Below are positions 1-11,937 of a stretch of 64,000 bases of DNA, piece by piece. The stretch is taken from NCBI RefSeq assembly GCF_030272615.1, contig NC_081414.1, forward strand, positions 824,119,396 to 824,183,395, written 5' to 3'. Below the pieces are notes generated by a model, which was given only the letters and a program-made list of their open reading frames with translations, was not told the origin of the DNA and searched no databases. Origin of the DNA: Cryptomeria japonica (Eukaryota; Streptophyta; Pinopsida; Cupressales; Cupressaceae). Each line of letters begins with the position of its first letter. Position 1 is the stretch's first letter. Position numbers and translations under genes: made by a program.

Positions 1-32
1 GGTGTCATTTGACACTTGTAAAGAGTTGTGAG

Positions 33-1424
33 TGATGATATGATGAATCAATAATGATCTGATCACCTACTGAGAGGGGGGTTGAATCAGTAGATGGAAA
101 ACAAAATAAACTTTCACCAAACTCAAAACCCAACTCATAAATCAATCTCTGAACTAACTGGTTCAACACTGAACTATAAACTGCAATTGCACTGCCAAGT
201 TTACTGGTTGACTAAGATACCAAAATAGTAGTGTAGCAGATCTGAAAATCTTAAACCATTAAACCAAAACATCAAAACACTTTACTAACATTAGTAAAAG
301 AACATTTTAAATCACTTATGGTCATATTAGCACATCTAAGTGGGTTTACCAGTTAAACAGATTAACCATATCAAAACATAACAACAAAAACCATTCACCA
401 CTTGGCACAATGATTTTTGACACGGAAACCCAAATGGGAAAAACCACAGTGGGGATGAATAGACATAAGTATTCTGAGCTCTTCTAAAGTTCGCTTTGTT
501 AGGAGCCAAGACTATTAAATCTTTACAAAAATGTCTTGTTAGGAACAAAACTGATTAAGGACCACTCGATTAAGGGATTGACTACAATACCCTGTTAAAG
601 GAAATACCCTGTTAGGAGTAACCTTAATAGAGGATTTCAAATCCAAGCTAATCGATCACCTAGTTAGAGGATTTATAAAACACCAAGCCTATTAAAGCTT
701 TCCTGGTTAAGGGATTTAACTATTGTAATTTTTAGAGAACAACAGGGTTTTTGTTGATCTGGTAATAACACCATTATGCTTGATTAGATCCTTTTGATGC
801 TCCTATCTGCCTTCAGAAATCCTGCAGATACTCCTTCTGGTTCGGTAATCAATCACACTGACACTTAACCAAAATTATCAACGCTATTACAAAACAACTC
901 ATCGACCTTATAAGCAAAATAATAGGTTGGTAACTCATCACAAAACCTAAGATCTCATAGAGATTACAAACAAATTGGTTCAAACATAACCCTTGGATTA
1001 CATAGCAATCATCTGCACATTGTACAAGACAACCTCGAGTGCTCCTTGATCACCGCACATAGGATCCTATAACTCATCACGTGTTTCCACTTCATGCAAT
1101 GCACTCCCTCATTCCCAAGATAAAACAGTTATCTCTACATGGAAAAACCACTTTGAAACTCATCACGTGCATCATGCATACATGGCATAATCATCTTCGA
1201 TCACCATTCGACCATAGATCAACACAACTGATTCACCAATTTCCATCGGTTAGGGTTTGTCATATCAACAGGTAGGGTTATCAGTTGATCTCACTGCTTC
1301 AATAGTAATATCAGTTTCCTTTACTTCTCAACTACCAGTTGCAATACAACTCCATTACGGGTTACAATTGACATCAATGACAACACTTATACTTCATTAA
1401 TGTAATCTTAATGAAATGCTAACA
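33..1424 (-). repeat. Copia-1 3' LTR (left copy)
   Basis: A 1,392-bp direct repeat of 7289-9423. On the coding strand it starts TGTTAGCATT at 1424. Just outside, at 1428-1438, plus-strand CTCCCCCTTTG is the complement of an AAAGGGGGAG polypurine tract, the plus-strand primer. The LTR holds the conserved C-rich hairpin at 67-93. There are no genes; short reading frames here also occur in the other copy but have no homology I recognise. Confidence 0.92.
67..93 (-). promoter_or_regulatory. U5-type hairpin with G/C-run loop, Copia-1 3' LTR
   Basis: CTACTGA (67-73) pairs with TCAGTAG (87-93) around a loop that is G-rich on the plus strand, hence C-rich in the element's RNA. It is the 3' LTR copy of the hairpin described at 7324-7351. 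Confidence 0.6.
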
Positions 1425-1772
1425 ATCTCCCCCTTTGGCATTGATGACAATACAAATATCAATACCCTTTTATTGTGATGATTGAGAGTAATGCACATAC
1501 ACAGGTATAGGAATCCTAGTTTACATTTTTCCCTATACTCTCCTTCAACTGAGTCTCCATGTCTTCAGTTGGTAAATGGATACAGTTCTTCCCCCTATCA
1601 AGCATAAAGTTCTTCTCTCCCTTTGACAACAATGGAAAAGTGAAAGTAAAACATTCAGTGTCATACTTCATTGTTCTGCAACAAGCTACTCCCCTATGGA
1701 GTAGCTCCACCCTACACCAATCCTCCTTCAAGATCTTTAATATGCTCTAGGACTGATGTCTTCAACTTTTGT
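1425..1772 (-). other. Copia-1 3' internal region with repeated purine tracts
   Basis: Lies between the RNase H stop and the 3' LTR. It contains the polypurine tract beside the LTR plus further C-rich runs on the plus strand (about 1589-1620), which read as extra GGGGGA-type tracts on the coding strand. I see no supported gene in it. Confidence 0.6.
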
Positions 1773-2976
1773 TCAATGAACTTCAAGTAGGGGCACAACC
1801 CCTAGCTGACTTCTAAGATACTCAAAAGTAGCCTTAGGCAGAGGTTTAGTAAAGATATTCGCTAGTTGTTCCTTAGTAGATACATGCTCTAGTAACACAT
1901 CTTTACTCTGCACTTTCTCTCTCAAGAAATGATATTTCAGCTCAATATGCTTGGTTTTAGCATGCAACATTGGGTTCTTTGAAATATTTATTGCACTAGT
2001 GTTATCAAATAAAATCCTTACCAGTTTTGTGATCTTCAACTTGAATCCTTCCAGAATGTGTTTCATCCAGATTGCCTGGGTACAATTCATATACGCTGCA
2101 ACATATTCAACTTCAGTAGTTGACTGTGATGTATAGCTTTGCTTCTTGTTGCTCCAAGATACAAGCCTGCCTCCAAGAAAGAATGCACCTCTAGTTGTAC
2201 TCTTCCTGTCATCAACATTTCCTACCTAGTCTGCATTTGTATAGACTTTCAAATAAAAGTTACCTGCATATGGATACCATAATCCATAATCAATTGTACC
2301 TTTCAAATATTTGAATATCCTTTTAGTTGCTACCATGTGTGTCTCCTTCGAGTTCTTTTGAAATCTGGTAACTAATCCAACTGCATGAGCAATATCAAGT
2401 CTTCTCTGAACAACATAGTGTAGTTTCCCTATCATAGACTTGTACTCCTTTTCATCAATGGATGCGGCATCATCCTCCTTAAACAGTTTACAACCTGTAA
2501 CCATTGGTGTCCCAACTAGTTTACAGTCTCCCATTCCAAATATCTTCAATACCTCTTTCACTCTTTTGGACTGTGTGATAAAAATACCACTCTTCATCTA
2601 TTGAATTTGCAAATCTATGAAGAATTTCATCTCTCCTACCAGAGACATCTCAAATTTACTTTTTATCTCATTTGCAAAGTCATCACTCATGTCATCATTG
2701 CCTCCAAAAATGATATCATCCACAAATACTTCACTAACTAGCATCTTATCTCCTTCAGTCTTGAGATATATATTGTTGTCTTCACTGGTTCTCTGAAAAC
2801 CCATCTTCACCAAGTGTGAATTTAGTATTTCATACCATGCTCTTGGTGCTTACTTCAAACCATATAGTTCCTTGTGTAGTTTACACACCATATCCTTTGC
2901 ATCAGTCAAAGCATAACCATCTGGTTGTTCAATGTAGACTTCCTCTTCCAGTATTCCATTTAGAAATGTTGGCTTC
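1773..2976 (-). pseudogene. Copia-1 reverse transcriptase C-terminal half and RNase H
   Basis: Minus-strand coding remnant. Around 2598-2813 it encodes the RT active-site motif FVDDIIFGG, the usual copia YVDD variant. Then come the connection region (GTPMVTGCKL, FKYLKGTIDYGLWYP) and RNase H, including DNTSAINISKNP and the C-terminal TKPLPK. Stops at about 2597 and 2226 split it, and the RNase H block starting YTNAD has Asn where YTDAD is usual. It continues upstream across the solo LTR into 4312-4588, where MDVK and FLNG of the RT were separated by that insertion. Confidence 0.9.
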
Positions 2977-4306
2977 TGATGATATGATGAAAGAATAAGT
3001 ATCCGATAGATAACTTAGAGGGGGGGGGGTGTGAATTAGTAATCTAAAAAAATGATACAAACTCCCAAACTCAAAATTAATCTCAAAAACTAAACTTTCT
3101 TTTCTCAAGATCAATATTCATAAGAATCAATCGGTTCACTATTATACCAACTTAACAGTAAAACAACTACAATCTTGTCAACATCAAAATACTTAACCAT
3201 ATATCAATATATTCAATCTCTCAATGCTTCCATTCATTATGCCTTATCAAAATAGTTAAGTAGTTAATCAAATCAACACATAATATCATAACCACAAAAA
3301 TATTCAGCATATGATAGATATTTATACGTGGAAAACCCAAATAGGTAAAAACCACAGTGAGATGAGACTCACAAGATAGCTATCATGAACTTTTCTGAAG
3401 TTCAACCTGTTAGGAGCCAAGCCTGTTAAAGATTTTAGAATAAGCCCTATTAAGAACTGATTTTGTTAGGAATCACCTGGTTAAGGGATTTCAATAATTC
3501 CTTGATGAAAAGAACAATACCCTGTTAGGAGTAACCTCGGTAGAGGATTTAGAAATCCAAACTAATGGACCACCTTGTTAGAGGATTTAACAAGTAACCA
3601 AGCTTTTTAGAGCTTACCCGGTTAGGGGATTTCAATTCTGCTGTAATTGTTAGAAAACAATAGGTTTTCTTGATCTTTCTGAATAGCACTACATTTGCTT
3701 GATCAGATCCTTCTAAGCTTCAATCTGCCTTTACACAAATTGCAGATCCATTCATTGGTAAGGCAAGCACACACTCAACTAATTTCTGCCAACTTTGCCA
3801 ACTCTTTAACATAACAACTTCATCGACCTTTTCTTCAAGAAAATTCCAACCGCTCCATGATCACTGCTTCATCGGACTTGTAACTCATCATGCGCTATAC
3901 ATTAGATGCAATCCACTTTGCTCATTCCCAAGACAAACAAAAAAGGTGCCAAAACAATCTAAACTTATCCTCATACAATGATCACACATGTCTCCATCTT
4001 TAGATCTCACTTCAACAAATCTTGATCAGTTAGGGTTTTACCAAAAACTACTGGTAGGGTTTACCGGTTCAACTATAATATAAAGGTTTTAACCTTATAC
4101 ACCGGTTCGCCTTACAAACTTACATATTGGTTCCCGATATCTTCCACAAAACTCTTCTTATCGGTTCCAAAACAATATCAATAATAACAACAACATTATC
4201 AATATCATAAATACCATTATTGGTTCAATTGACATCAATGACAACACATCATTAATGCAATCTTTAATCTTTATGCAAAATGCCAACAATCATGCAAATT
4301 CCAACA
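2977..4306 (-). mobile_element. Solo LTR nested in Copia-1 reverse transcriptase
   Basis: A 1,330-bp segment starting TGATGATATGATGA and ending CCAACA on the plus strand. It is flanked by GCTTC (2972-2976) and ACTTC (4307-4311), a duplication with one mismatch. Removing it rejoins the RT sequence around MDVK/FLNG. Its start closely resembles the Copia-1 LTR and it has a degraded G-run hairpin near 3017-3050, so it belongs to a related family, inserted in the same orientation. There is no internal region, consistent with recombination between two LTRs. Confidence 0.88.
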
Positions 4307-4311
4307 ACTTC

Positions 4312-5875
4312 ACATCCATCTGATATACTTTGAATCCCCTATATGTTGCAAATGCAAGTAGAATCCTAACACCTTCCAATGTAGAAACTGGTGCAAATGT
4401 CTTGCAATAGTCTTCTCCTTCTTCCTGTGCATAACCTTTGCAAATCTGGCTTTGTTTTTTACTACTACTCCATCTTCATTTAGTTTATTTCTAAATACCC
4501 ATTTAATACCTATTACATTTTTATTCACTGGTATGGGTACTAGGGTCCATGTAATGTTCTTCTTAATCTGGTCAAGCTCCTCTTCCATAGCCTTGATCTA
4601 GTGATCATCTCCAAAAGCTTCCTTTGTTGCTCTAGGCTCAATAGTGGAGATCATACAAGAATTCTCTCTAATTCTTCTTCTGGTTAACACACCAACATCT
4701 TTATCTCCAATAATCTGATCAGGATTATGATTGAGACTCACATACCTTGGAATAACATGATCATGACCATCATGTTCTTCATCTTCTTCACTATTTTAAT
4801 CTTCTGTAGAATTTACCTGTTCCAGTTGAACTAGAACAACAACATTCATTTCACCAACTTATAGCTTCACCAGTTTTGGCTCCAAAATTAGAATGTAAGG
4901 CTCATCTTCCTTCTTCTCCTCACTGGTTTCTCCTAAATCTTCTGGACACTCATCCACTTGGACATCAACACTGTCAATGTTTTTCTTTGTTCGATTGTTG
5001 TAACATTTGTAGGCTTTTCTCTTGGTGGAGTAACCAAGAAATATACCTTCATCACTCTTAGCATCAAACTTACCAACATAGTCACCTCTCTTGATAAAAC
5101 ATTTATTGCCAAAAACCTTAAAGTAACTGACACTAGGTGATCTACCATACTAGTATTCATAAGGAGTTGTATCCTTACCTCTTTTAACTAATATCATGTT
5201 CATAGTGTAGGCAGATGTGCTGAAAGCTTCTCTCCATAAAGTTTTGGCTACACCTCCTTGTATTAGAATCATTCTAGCAGCTTCAACAACTGACCATTTG
5301 TTCCTCTTTGCAATACCATTCTACTGTGGTGTCCTAGGTGCAGAAAGATGCCTCTTAATTCCATTGTCTTCACAATATCTAGTCAATTCCATTGAACTAA
5401 ATTCACCACCTTGATCAGTTCTTAAGCACTTTATCTTCTTTCCACTTTCCTTTTCAGGTAAGGCCCTGAATTCCTTAAACTTGCTAAAGGATTTTGTTTT
5501 GTTCTTCAAGAACGTGACCCACATTATTCTTGAGCAATAATTAGTGAAGATCATAAAATACTGATCACCTTGAATACTCCTAGTTCTTATTGGTCCACAA
5601 AGGTCTGTATGAACCAAATCTAGCAAATGTTTTGCTGAGAAAGATTTTCTCTTAAAAGTTGAGGATGTCATCTTCCCTAATTGAAATTCCTTACATAGAG
5701 CATTCACTGATTTTTCCAATTGAGGCAAACCTCTTACCAATTTGGACTTATTGAATTTTACAATGTTATCAAAATTTACATGACAAAATATTCGATGCCA
5801 AAGCTAACTATCTTCTACTTTAGCAATTAAACAATTGTTGACTTTAAGATTTAGGTGAAATAGATTACCTTTTGT
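4312..5875 (-). pseudogene. Copia-1 integrase core and N-terminal reverse transcriptase
   Basis: Integrase core at 5321-5740 reads DLVHTDLCGP ... RTDQGGEF, which keeps two catalytic Asp residues. The DDYSR block has become TNYCSR. At the third catalytic position the usual NGVVERKN reads NGIAKRNK, so the Glu is lost. Downstream are the GRSP...YFKVFGNK and DEGIFLGYSTK blocks found between integrase and RT in copia elements. The RT N-terminus is at 4310-4588 (EEELDQIKKN, NVIGIKWVFRNKLNEDG). Several stops and frame changes make it non-functional. Confidence 0.9.
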
Positions 5876-7219
5876 CTATTCGCTAGTTGCAATCAGTTCT
5901 CCTTTTCTTCCATAGATTTTGCACATTCCATTCTTGAATTCCAGTGGATAACCTATGTCATTGAGTTGAGCAACACTCAAAAGATTCTGTTTCAATCCTT
6001 CAACCCAGTAGACATCATCAACACTAATCTTTCCATTAAGAGAAATAGTTCCCTTACCTTTTACCATGCAGGGTGAGTCATTTCCAAATCTCACAACACC
6101 TCCATCAAATTCCTTCAAAGTAAGGAACTTACTCCAGTCACCAGTCATTTGGTGTGAACAATCACTGTCTATAATCCAATCATTGGAACTATCAATGTGA
6201 GAGACTAGTGCCTTCTGATATGATGTCTCTTCTTTAATGGAAACAAAGACAATGTTCTCATTTACATCTCCCTCACATTCCTCAGTTGTGATTCCTCCAT
6301 CAACTACAATGAGGCAATATCTTTTACCTTTGCCTTTGTACTTCTTATACTTCTCATGTTTATGGTCATTGTATCCATTTGGACAGTTAGCAGTAATATG
6401 TCCAATCCAGTTACATGCAAAATACTTTAAAGGTAATTTACCTCTATACTTACCTATACTTCTGGGTAACCGCTTGGCCAACAATGCTTCAAGCTCAATC
6501 AGACTATCTTCATCATCAACTTCTCCGTTGGATCTAGACTCATGACTATGACTAGCTTCTCTACTTTTCCTTATCGGTGGATTAGAAACTGAAGCTCTAA
6601 ATGTAGATTCTGATTTCTGAACACTTCCATCAAAAATATTTAATTCAAATGCAGTTAGTTTACCAATGATGGAGTCAAGAGTTACCTTTGTTTTATCAAT
6701 AGACTTGAGTTCTTGAATGGATGCAACTCAAACATCGTAGACTGGTAGAAGGGTTCTCAACACTTTGCTAACCATTGTGGTATCCTCCACTTTACCACCA
6801 ACACTTTTGATCTCACTGACTATCTCCTTGATCCTCTGACCATACTGTTGAATATTCTCACCTTCAGCCATCCTCATTTCATCAAATTTACCTCTCAGAA
6901 TCTCCTCTTTGGCAATCTTCACATGCCCATCACCGCTATAGATATCCTCAAGTTTCTTCCACACATCATAAGCAGTCTCCAAGCCATGGACATCAACATA
7001 CTCTGAATTGGACAAGGAACTAATAATGGCCTCCAATGCTTGATTATTCTCCTATTGTTCCTTCTTTTGATCATCAGATAGAATCCCACTCGGCAAGTTA
7101 TATTTGGTCACAACATGTTCCCAATATTAACTTCCTAAGCTTTTGATATAGATCTTCATCTTATCACTCTAGATTATGTAGTTTTCCCTATTGAACTTCA
7201 AACCTTCTTTCTTCCTCAT
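5876..7219 (-). pseudogene. Copia-1 gag and protease
   Basis: A probable start ATG at 7219 opens MRKKEGLKFNRENYII. From there to the integrase core one minus-strand frame is kept for about 1.9 kb and broken only by stops. Gag has the UBN2-like block (YDVWKKLEDIYSGDG) and a zinc knuckle YFACNWIGHITANC in which the first Cys is Tyr. The aspartic protease follows as WIIDSDCSHQMTGD; the usual catalytic DSG reads DSD, so activity is doubtful. The gag-pre-integrase block VEGLKQNLLSVAQL closes the segment. Confidence 0.88.
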
Positions 7220-7274
7220 GTTCTTCTAGAACTTTACCTCAAGCTATTAGGCTTAGATACTAGAGGACCTAAAA

Positions 7275-7286
7275 TGATCTGATACC
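7275..7286 (-). promoter_or_regulatory. Copia-1 primer-binding site
   Basis: Plus-strand GATCTGATACCA is the complement of TGGTATCAGATC, an initiator-Met tRNA type PBS with one change from TGGTATCAGAGC. It lies two bases inside the 5' LTR end and fixes the LTR boundary at 7289. Confidence 0.88.
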
Positions 7287-7323
7287 AATTGATGATACGA
7301 TGAATCAATAATGATCTGGTCAA

Positions 7324-7351
7324 CTACTGAGAGGGGGGGGTGAATCAGTAG
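7324..7351 (-). promoter_or_regulatory. U5-type hairpin with C-run loop, Copia-1 5' LTR
   Basis: CTACTGA (7324-7330) is complementary to TCAGTAG (7345-7351). The 14-base loop is a G run on the plus strand, so a C run in the element's RNA. It lies about 35 bases from the LTR end and the PBS. Confidence 0.65.
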
Positions 7352-8477
7352 ATGGAAAACAAACTAAACTTTCACCAGACTCAAAACCCAACTCATAAAT
7401 CAATCACGGAACTAGCTGGTGCAACATTGAACTATAAAGTGCAATTGCACTACCAAGTTTACCGGATGACTAAGATATCAAAATAATAGTGTAACAGATC
7501 TAAACCTCTTAAACCATTTAACCAAAACATCAAAACACTTTACTAACATTAGTAAAAGCACATTTCAAATCACTTCCGGTCATCTTAGCACATCTAAGTG
7601 GCTTTACCAGTTAAACAGATTAACCATATCGAAACATAACAACAAAAAACATTCACCACTTGACACAATGATTTTTGACATGGAAAACCAAATGGGAAAA
7701 ACCATGGTGGGGATGAATACCCACAAGTATTCTGAACTCTTCTGAAGTTCATCCTGTTAGGAGCCAAGCCTGTTAAATCTTTACAAAATGTCATGTTAGG
7801 AACAAATCCGATTAAGGACCACCCAGTTAAGAGATTGACTACAATACCCTGCTAAAGGCAATACCCTACTAGGAGTAACCTCAATAGAGGATTTCAAATC
7901 CAAGCTAATGGATCACCTGGTTAGAGGATTTACAAAACACCAAGCCTGTTAAAGCTACCCAGTTAAGGGATTCAATTGTTGTAATTGTTAGAGAACAACA
8001 AAGTTTTTGCTGATATGGTAATAGCACTATTCTGCTTTATCAAATCCTTTTCATGCTCCTATCTGCCTTCAAACATTCTACAGATACTCCTTCTAGTTTG
8101 GCAATCATTCACACCGACACTTAACAAAAATTGCCAATGCTACTACAAAACAACTCATTGACCTTATAAGAAAAACAATAGGTCTGTAACACATCACAAA
8201 ACCTAAGATCTCATAGAGATTACAAACAAATCGGTTCAAACATAACTGTTGGATTACATAGCAATCATCTGCACATTGTACAAGACAACCTCGACTGCTC
8301 CTTGATCACCACACATAGGATCCTATAACTCGTCACATGGTTTCCACTTCATGCAATGCACTTGCTCATTCCCAAGATAAAATAGTTATCTCTACATGAC
8401 AAAACCACTTTGAAACTCATCACCTGCATCATGCATACATGGCATAATCATCTCCAATCACCATTCGACCATAGATC

Positions 8478-9221
8478 TATTGGCATTGCACACTCCAATG
8501 AGAATTGAAGGTGATTGAAGGTGTTGTCATTGATGGAAACCTTGCAATCTTATGGCACTGACACTGACATACACTTCATCGATAGACACTTCACCGACAG
8601 CGACAACATTGTTCACTGGCACCCCAGCTGACAGGAACATCTTCTGTATTTTGTATTTAATTGTAATATCTTTTGTAAGCTGACATAGCATATTGTAATA
8701 GACTCATATAAGTATGAGATCTTGTAAATCATTTTGACAGAGGACAAGGATAGAAAATAAATAAGGCATAAGTGATGAGCGAATATTAAAACCGGTATTG
8801 AACCTGGCATAATAGATGCTGAATTATAGCAGTACATTATATTGGATTCTCATAATCCATTTTGTAAGTCAGTGAGACTTCCATTTTGTATTTGAGCAGT
8901 GAGCTCTAGGTAGTTGGCCTTCCTATATGTGCAGGCACCACATTGTAAGTAATATCCATTCATTGGCCAATGAGTGAATATTGTGGGTCACAAATCCCAC
9001 CGAGCTTTTTCCCACACTAGGTTTCCTTGCCAAAAATCTTGTGTTATGGTGTGCTTTCTATGTTGTCTTTATTGTTCATATTTACTGCATTAATTCTTGT
9101 TTACCGGTACATTGTTTTGGAATGCAAAATATTTAATAAGGTCAAAAATTCTGTTAATCAGTTAGATACTGATTCACCCCCCCCCCCCTCAGTATCTTTG
9201 GGACTATCATTAATCCTAATA
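8478..9221 (+). mobile_element. Solo LTR of the NA-4 family nested in Copia-1 LTR
   Basis: A 744-bp segment flanked by perfect AGATC duplications (8473-8477 and 9222-9226). It is collinear with the NA-4 LTRs at 36697 and 42680 (GCACACTCCAATGAG near the start, GATACTGATTCACCCCC near the end). The termini read TA...TA instead of TG...CA; each is one transition away. Removing it restores the Copia-1 LTR exactly. Confidence 0.93.
9164..9197 (+). promoter_or_regulatory. U5-type hairpin in the solo LTR
   Basis: AGATACTGA (9164-9172) and TCAGTATCT (9189-9197) form a perfect 9-bp stem around a loop starting TTCACCCCC. Confidence 0.65.
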
Positions 9222-9423
9222 AGATCAACACATCCAATTCACCAATATCCATCGATTAGGGTTAGTCATATCAACAGGTAGGGTTTATCGCACTACTTCA
9301 ATAGTAATATCGGTTTCCTTTACTTCTCAACTATCGGTTGCAATACAACTCCATTAACAGTTACAATTGACATCAATGATAACACTTATACTTCATTAAT
9401 GCAATCTTTATGAAATGCTAACA

Positions 9424-9675
9424 GTGAGTTGGCATGTGACATGTCCTTGATAGAGAAATGTGAAAACCTATGCATTTTTTAAACTCCATTTAGTTTTCCC
9501 AAATGGAAACTTGGTTAGGGAGCCCTTGGTAAGGTCAAATAAAGTTTGACCCGTAGGTAAACTTTAGGTGGGTTTTTGGGGGGTGAAACTAACTCCTATA
9601 GTTGAGGTTAAGTCATCTTTGAAGGCCCACTTGATATACCTATGGCTAAGGGACCTTTTTGGGCATAGGACAACT
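9424..9675. other. Unassigned spacer between Copia-1 and Copia-2
   Basis: About 250 bp that continue bases 1-32 once Copia-1 and one GTGAG copy are removed. I find no gene, LTR end or repeat that I recognise. It may be part of an older element. Confidence 0.5.
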
Positions 9676-10875
9676 TGTTGAAAATTTGGTGGAATTGATT
9701 ATGTGTTGCATTGATGTTTTATCATTGATGCCAACACTAGTTGTTTGGATGCTTTACCGACACCCTTCTGGTCCTAGTAGGTTGAGTGTTTTCTGGTTGA
9801 TTTGGAACCGACATGATTTGGTAGGCTCCGGTATGATTTGGGGATGGAATTGGCTTAATAATTATACTCATGCTCATATTCAGTAAGTTGGTTTTGGTCT
9901 GGTGATTGAATGCTATCTTGTTTGCTTAGAATCTTGGCTTTTGGTTCTGACGAGGGTTTCACTGCTAGATCTTTTGATGAAGATCTTTGATGAATTGCAT
10001 AAGTGGTGTTGGTGTAGCTTTTGGTGGAGTTCCAGGATGCTATTGGTGATCATCTTCGAGACTTGGCGGATGGAGATCATTGTTGTAGCATATGAACCTA
10101 TATTGGGTCTTGGTTGATCTAGGTTATGGATCGGTTGATGTAACGTGTGGATTGGGCTTCTCGATGCGTTTCTAGGATGTCTTATGTGTTGGATATTATT
10201 TGTTTGGTCTAAGGTCGACATGGTTTGTAATTATGTAATTGGTTTATTATTTGTTGGCCAACCTAATTGTTTATGGTTGAGGGTTTGTATATATATATAT
10301 ATATGTAAGATCTCATTTTAGATCATATGTGATAGGTGTGGTCAGGGATATGGATATGTAATGTGCGAATAATGTAATATCATTCAGGTAGAGGATTTGG
10401 TCAATCATTGCAGATCGAATTGGGTTTATGTAAGATTATTTAGTCCTCTAGTATTGAGCTTAATCAGAACTATACTCAGGCATAGGAGATGCTATCTTTT
10501 GCAGTTCAATGCTTCTCTTGATTGTAGTCTAGATTTCTATGTAGTTAGTGAGACTCCTTTTGTGATGAGCAGTGCGCTCTAGGCTGTTGGCCTTCCTACA
10601 AGTGCAGTCCCCTCAATTATAATTCACATACTTACTGCAGAAGTATTATCTAACTATGGGTAGGCTTCCCACCATGGTTTTTCCCTTTACCAGGTTTTCC
10701 ACCTATAAATCTTGGTGTCATATGGATGGTATTTATTCTTTGATTATTGTTTATGCTTAATTGGTTTAATTGCTATTCCGGTATTAAAGTTTTAATTACT
10801 AATGGTTTAGGTAATATGTGACAACTGATTCACCCCCCCTCTCAGTTGTCTTCCAATTATTTGAACTATCTAACA
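9676..10875 (+). repeat. Copia-2 5' LTR
   Basis: A 1,200-bp LTR starting TGTTGAAAATTTGG and ending ATCTAACA directly before the PBS. Its first 65 bp match 25715-25779. It contains a short TA microsatellite (about 10289-10305), the kind of place a TATA signal could sit, and the conserved hairpin at 10820-10850. Confidence 0.9.
10820..10850 (+). promoter_or_regulatory. U5-type hairpin, Copia-2 5' LTR
   Basis: GACAACTGA (10820-10828) and TCAGTTGTC (10842-10850) form a perfect 9-bp stem around the 13-base loop TTCACCCCCCCTC. It ends 25 bases before the LTR end. Confidence 0.7.
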
Positions 10876-10877
10876 AT

Positions 10878-10889
10878 TGGTATCAGAGC
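10878..10889 (+). promoter_or_regulatory. Copia-2 primer-binding site
   Basis: TGGTATCAGAGC is a perfect initiator-Met tRNA type PBS, two bases after the LTR end. Confidence 0.93.
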
Positions 10890-10933
10890 CTTGGTCCTTT
10901 TTGTAGAAAGTTTAACCACTTGAGGAAGATCCT

Positions 10934-11937
10934 ATGGCATCTAACAGTTCAAGTTCATCCAGTTCATCTACAACTATCTTTTAGAGAGACATTCCTAGGC
11001 TTGATGGAACAAATTACATAGTATGGATGATTCAGATGGAGACTCATCTGAGATGTCTTGGCAAGGAGATTTGGGAGATCATGCAGAATGGTGTCACACC
11101 TTATAATTCAGGATCTCGAAATCCTCCTCCAACAAACCTGGATAAGGAGCTTGAGAATGATTGTAGAGCAAGAGAAGCCCTCGTGTATGCACTTTCTGAT
11201 CAACAAATAATGGGATTAACTGACAAATCATCTGGAAAGGCTATATGGGATAATTTGGAGGCTCTTAATGAAGGTGACCCTACAATGAAGATTGCTAAAC
11301 TTGATGGTTACCGGGTGAGATATGAAAACCTGAAGATGGAAGAAGATGAAAGGATTATTGCATTCAAGGAAAGGGTAAATGAGATTGTTATGGGAATTCA
11401 ATGTTGTGGTGGAACTATTAGCAAAGATAAAATTGTTTCTAAAGTTATGAGATCCCTACCACCGACTTACAAAATGAAGGCTACTATTATTAATGAGTTG
11501 AGAACAATGGCTAATACATCTATTAACAAAGATACTTTGGTTGGGAAACTATCTGCTTTTGAGCTTGAAGAATTTGGACCTTCTAGAGCTATGAAGACTG
11601 AACCTACTTTTCATGCATCTACATCTGCAACCGGTAAGCAAGATTGGAAATCTTTTTATGCAAATGAATTGGAAGATATGAAGAGAGAAGATGATGAGTT
11701 TGAGCAACTTGAAGCACTATTTGCTAGAAGAGTACCTAAAGGACCAATAGGAAGTAAGTATGAAGGAAAAGAACCTTTTAAATGTTTTGCATGTAATAAA
11801 ATTGGTCATTTTGTATCTAGATGTCCTGAAAGGAATTCAAGATTTGAAGAAAGAGTTAGAAGAGCTTTTAAGCCTAACCATGGATATCAGAACAAATATA
11901 AGTACAAGAAAAAAAAGACAAATCATGCTACATAGTG
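10934..11937 (+). pseudogene. Copia-2 gag
   Basis: Starts MASNSSSS at 10934, has one stop (TAG at 10982), then 302 open codons. The capsid-type block is RLDGTNYIVWMIQMETHLR and VSKVMRSLPPTYK; a complete CCHC zinc knuckle CFACNKIGHFVSRC lies at about 11786-11827. A short frame change follows in the A-rich run near 11907-11918. The protease frame then reads CYIVDEEGIIDSDDE, where intact relatives run on without a break. Apart from the stop and the indel this is the best-preserved gag in the window. Confidence 0.9.

Larger units (their letters stand above)
33..9423 (-). mobile_element. Copia-1: Ty1/copia LTR retrotransposon with two nested solo LTRs
   Basis: The element runs from TGATGATA (33) to CTAACA (9423) and is flanked on both sides by GTGAG (28-32 and 9424-9428), a perfect 5-bp target duplication. 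Read on the minus strand, the LTRs start TGTTAGCATT and end ATCATCA, followed by a Met-type PBS. The internal order is gag, protease, integrase, reverse transcriptase, RNase H, which is the copia order. Without the two nested solo LTRs and their duplications it is about 7.3 kb. By eye the two LTRs differ at about 20 of the first 230 positions. Every coding part has stops, so the copy is dead. Confidence 0.93.
7289..9423 (-). repeat. Copia-1 5' LTR (right copy), interrupted
   Basis: Direct repeat of 33-1424. After subtracting the nested solo LTR (8478-9221) and its 5-bp duplication, about 1,386 bp remain, matching the other copy in length. It drives the element's transcription on the minus strand and ends beside the PBS. 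Confidence 0.92.

Noticed and set aside
9659-10221. Several 70-100 codon frames in the Copia-2 LTR
   Set aside because: LTR noncoding sequence on both strands with no conserved protein features.
10289-10305. TA microsatellite as a gene feature
   Set aside because: Simple repeat inside the Copia-2 LTR; noted only as a possible TATA location.
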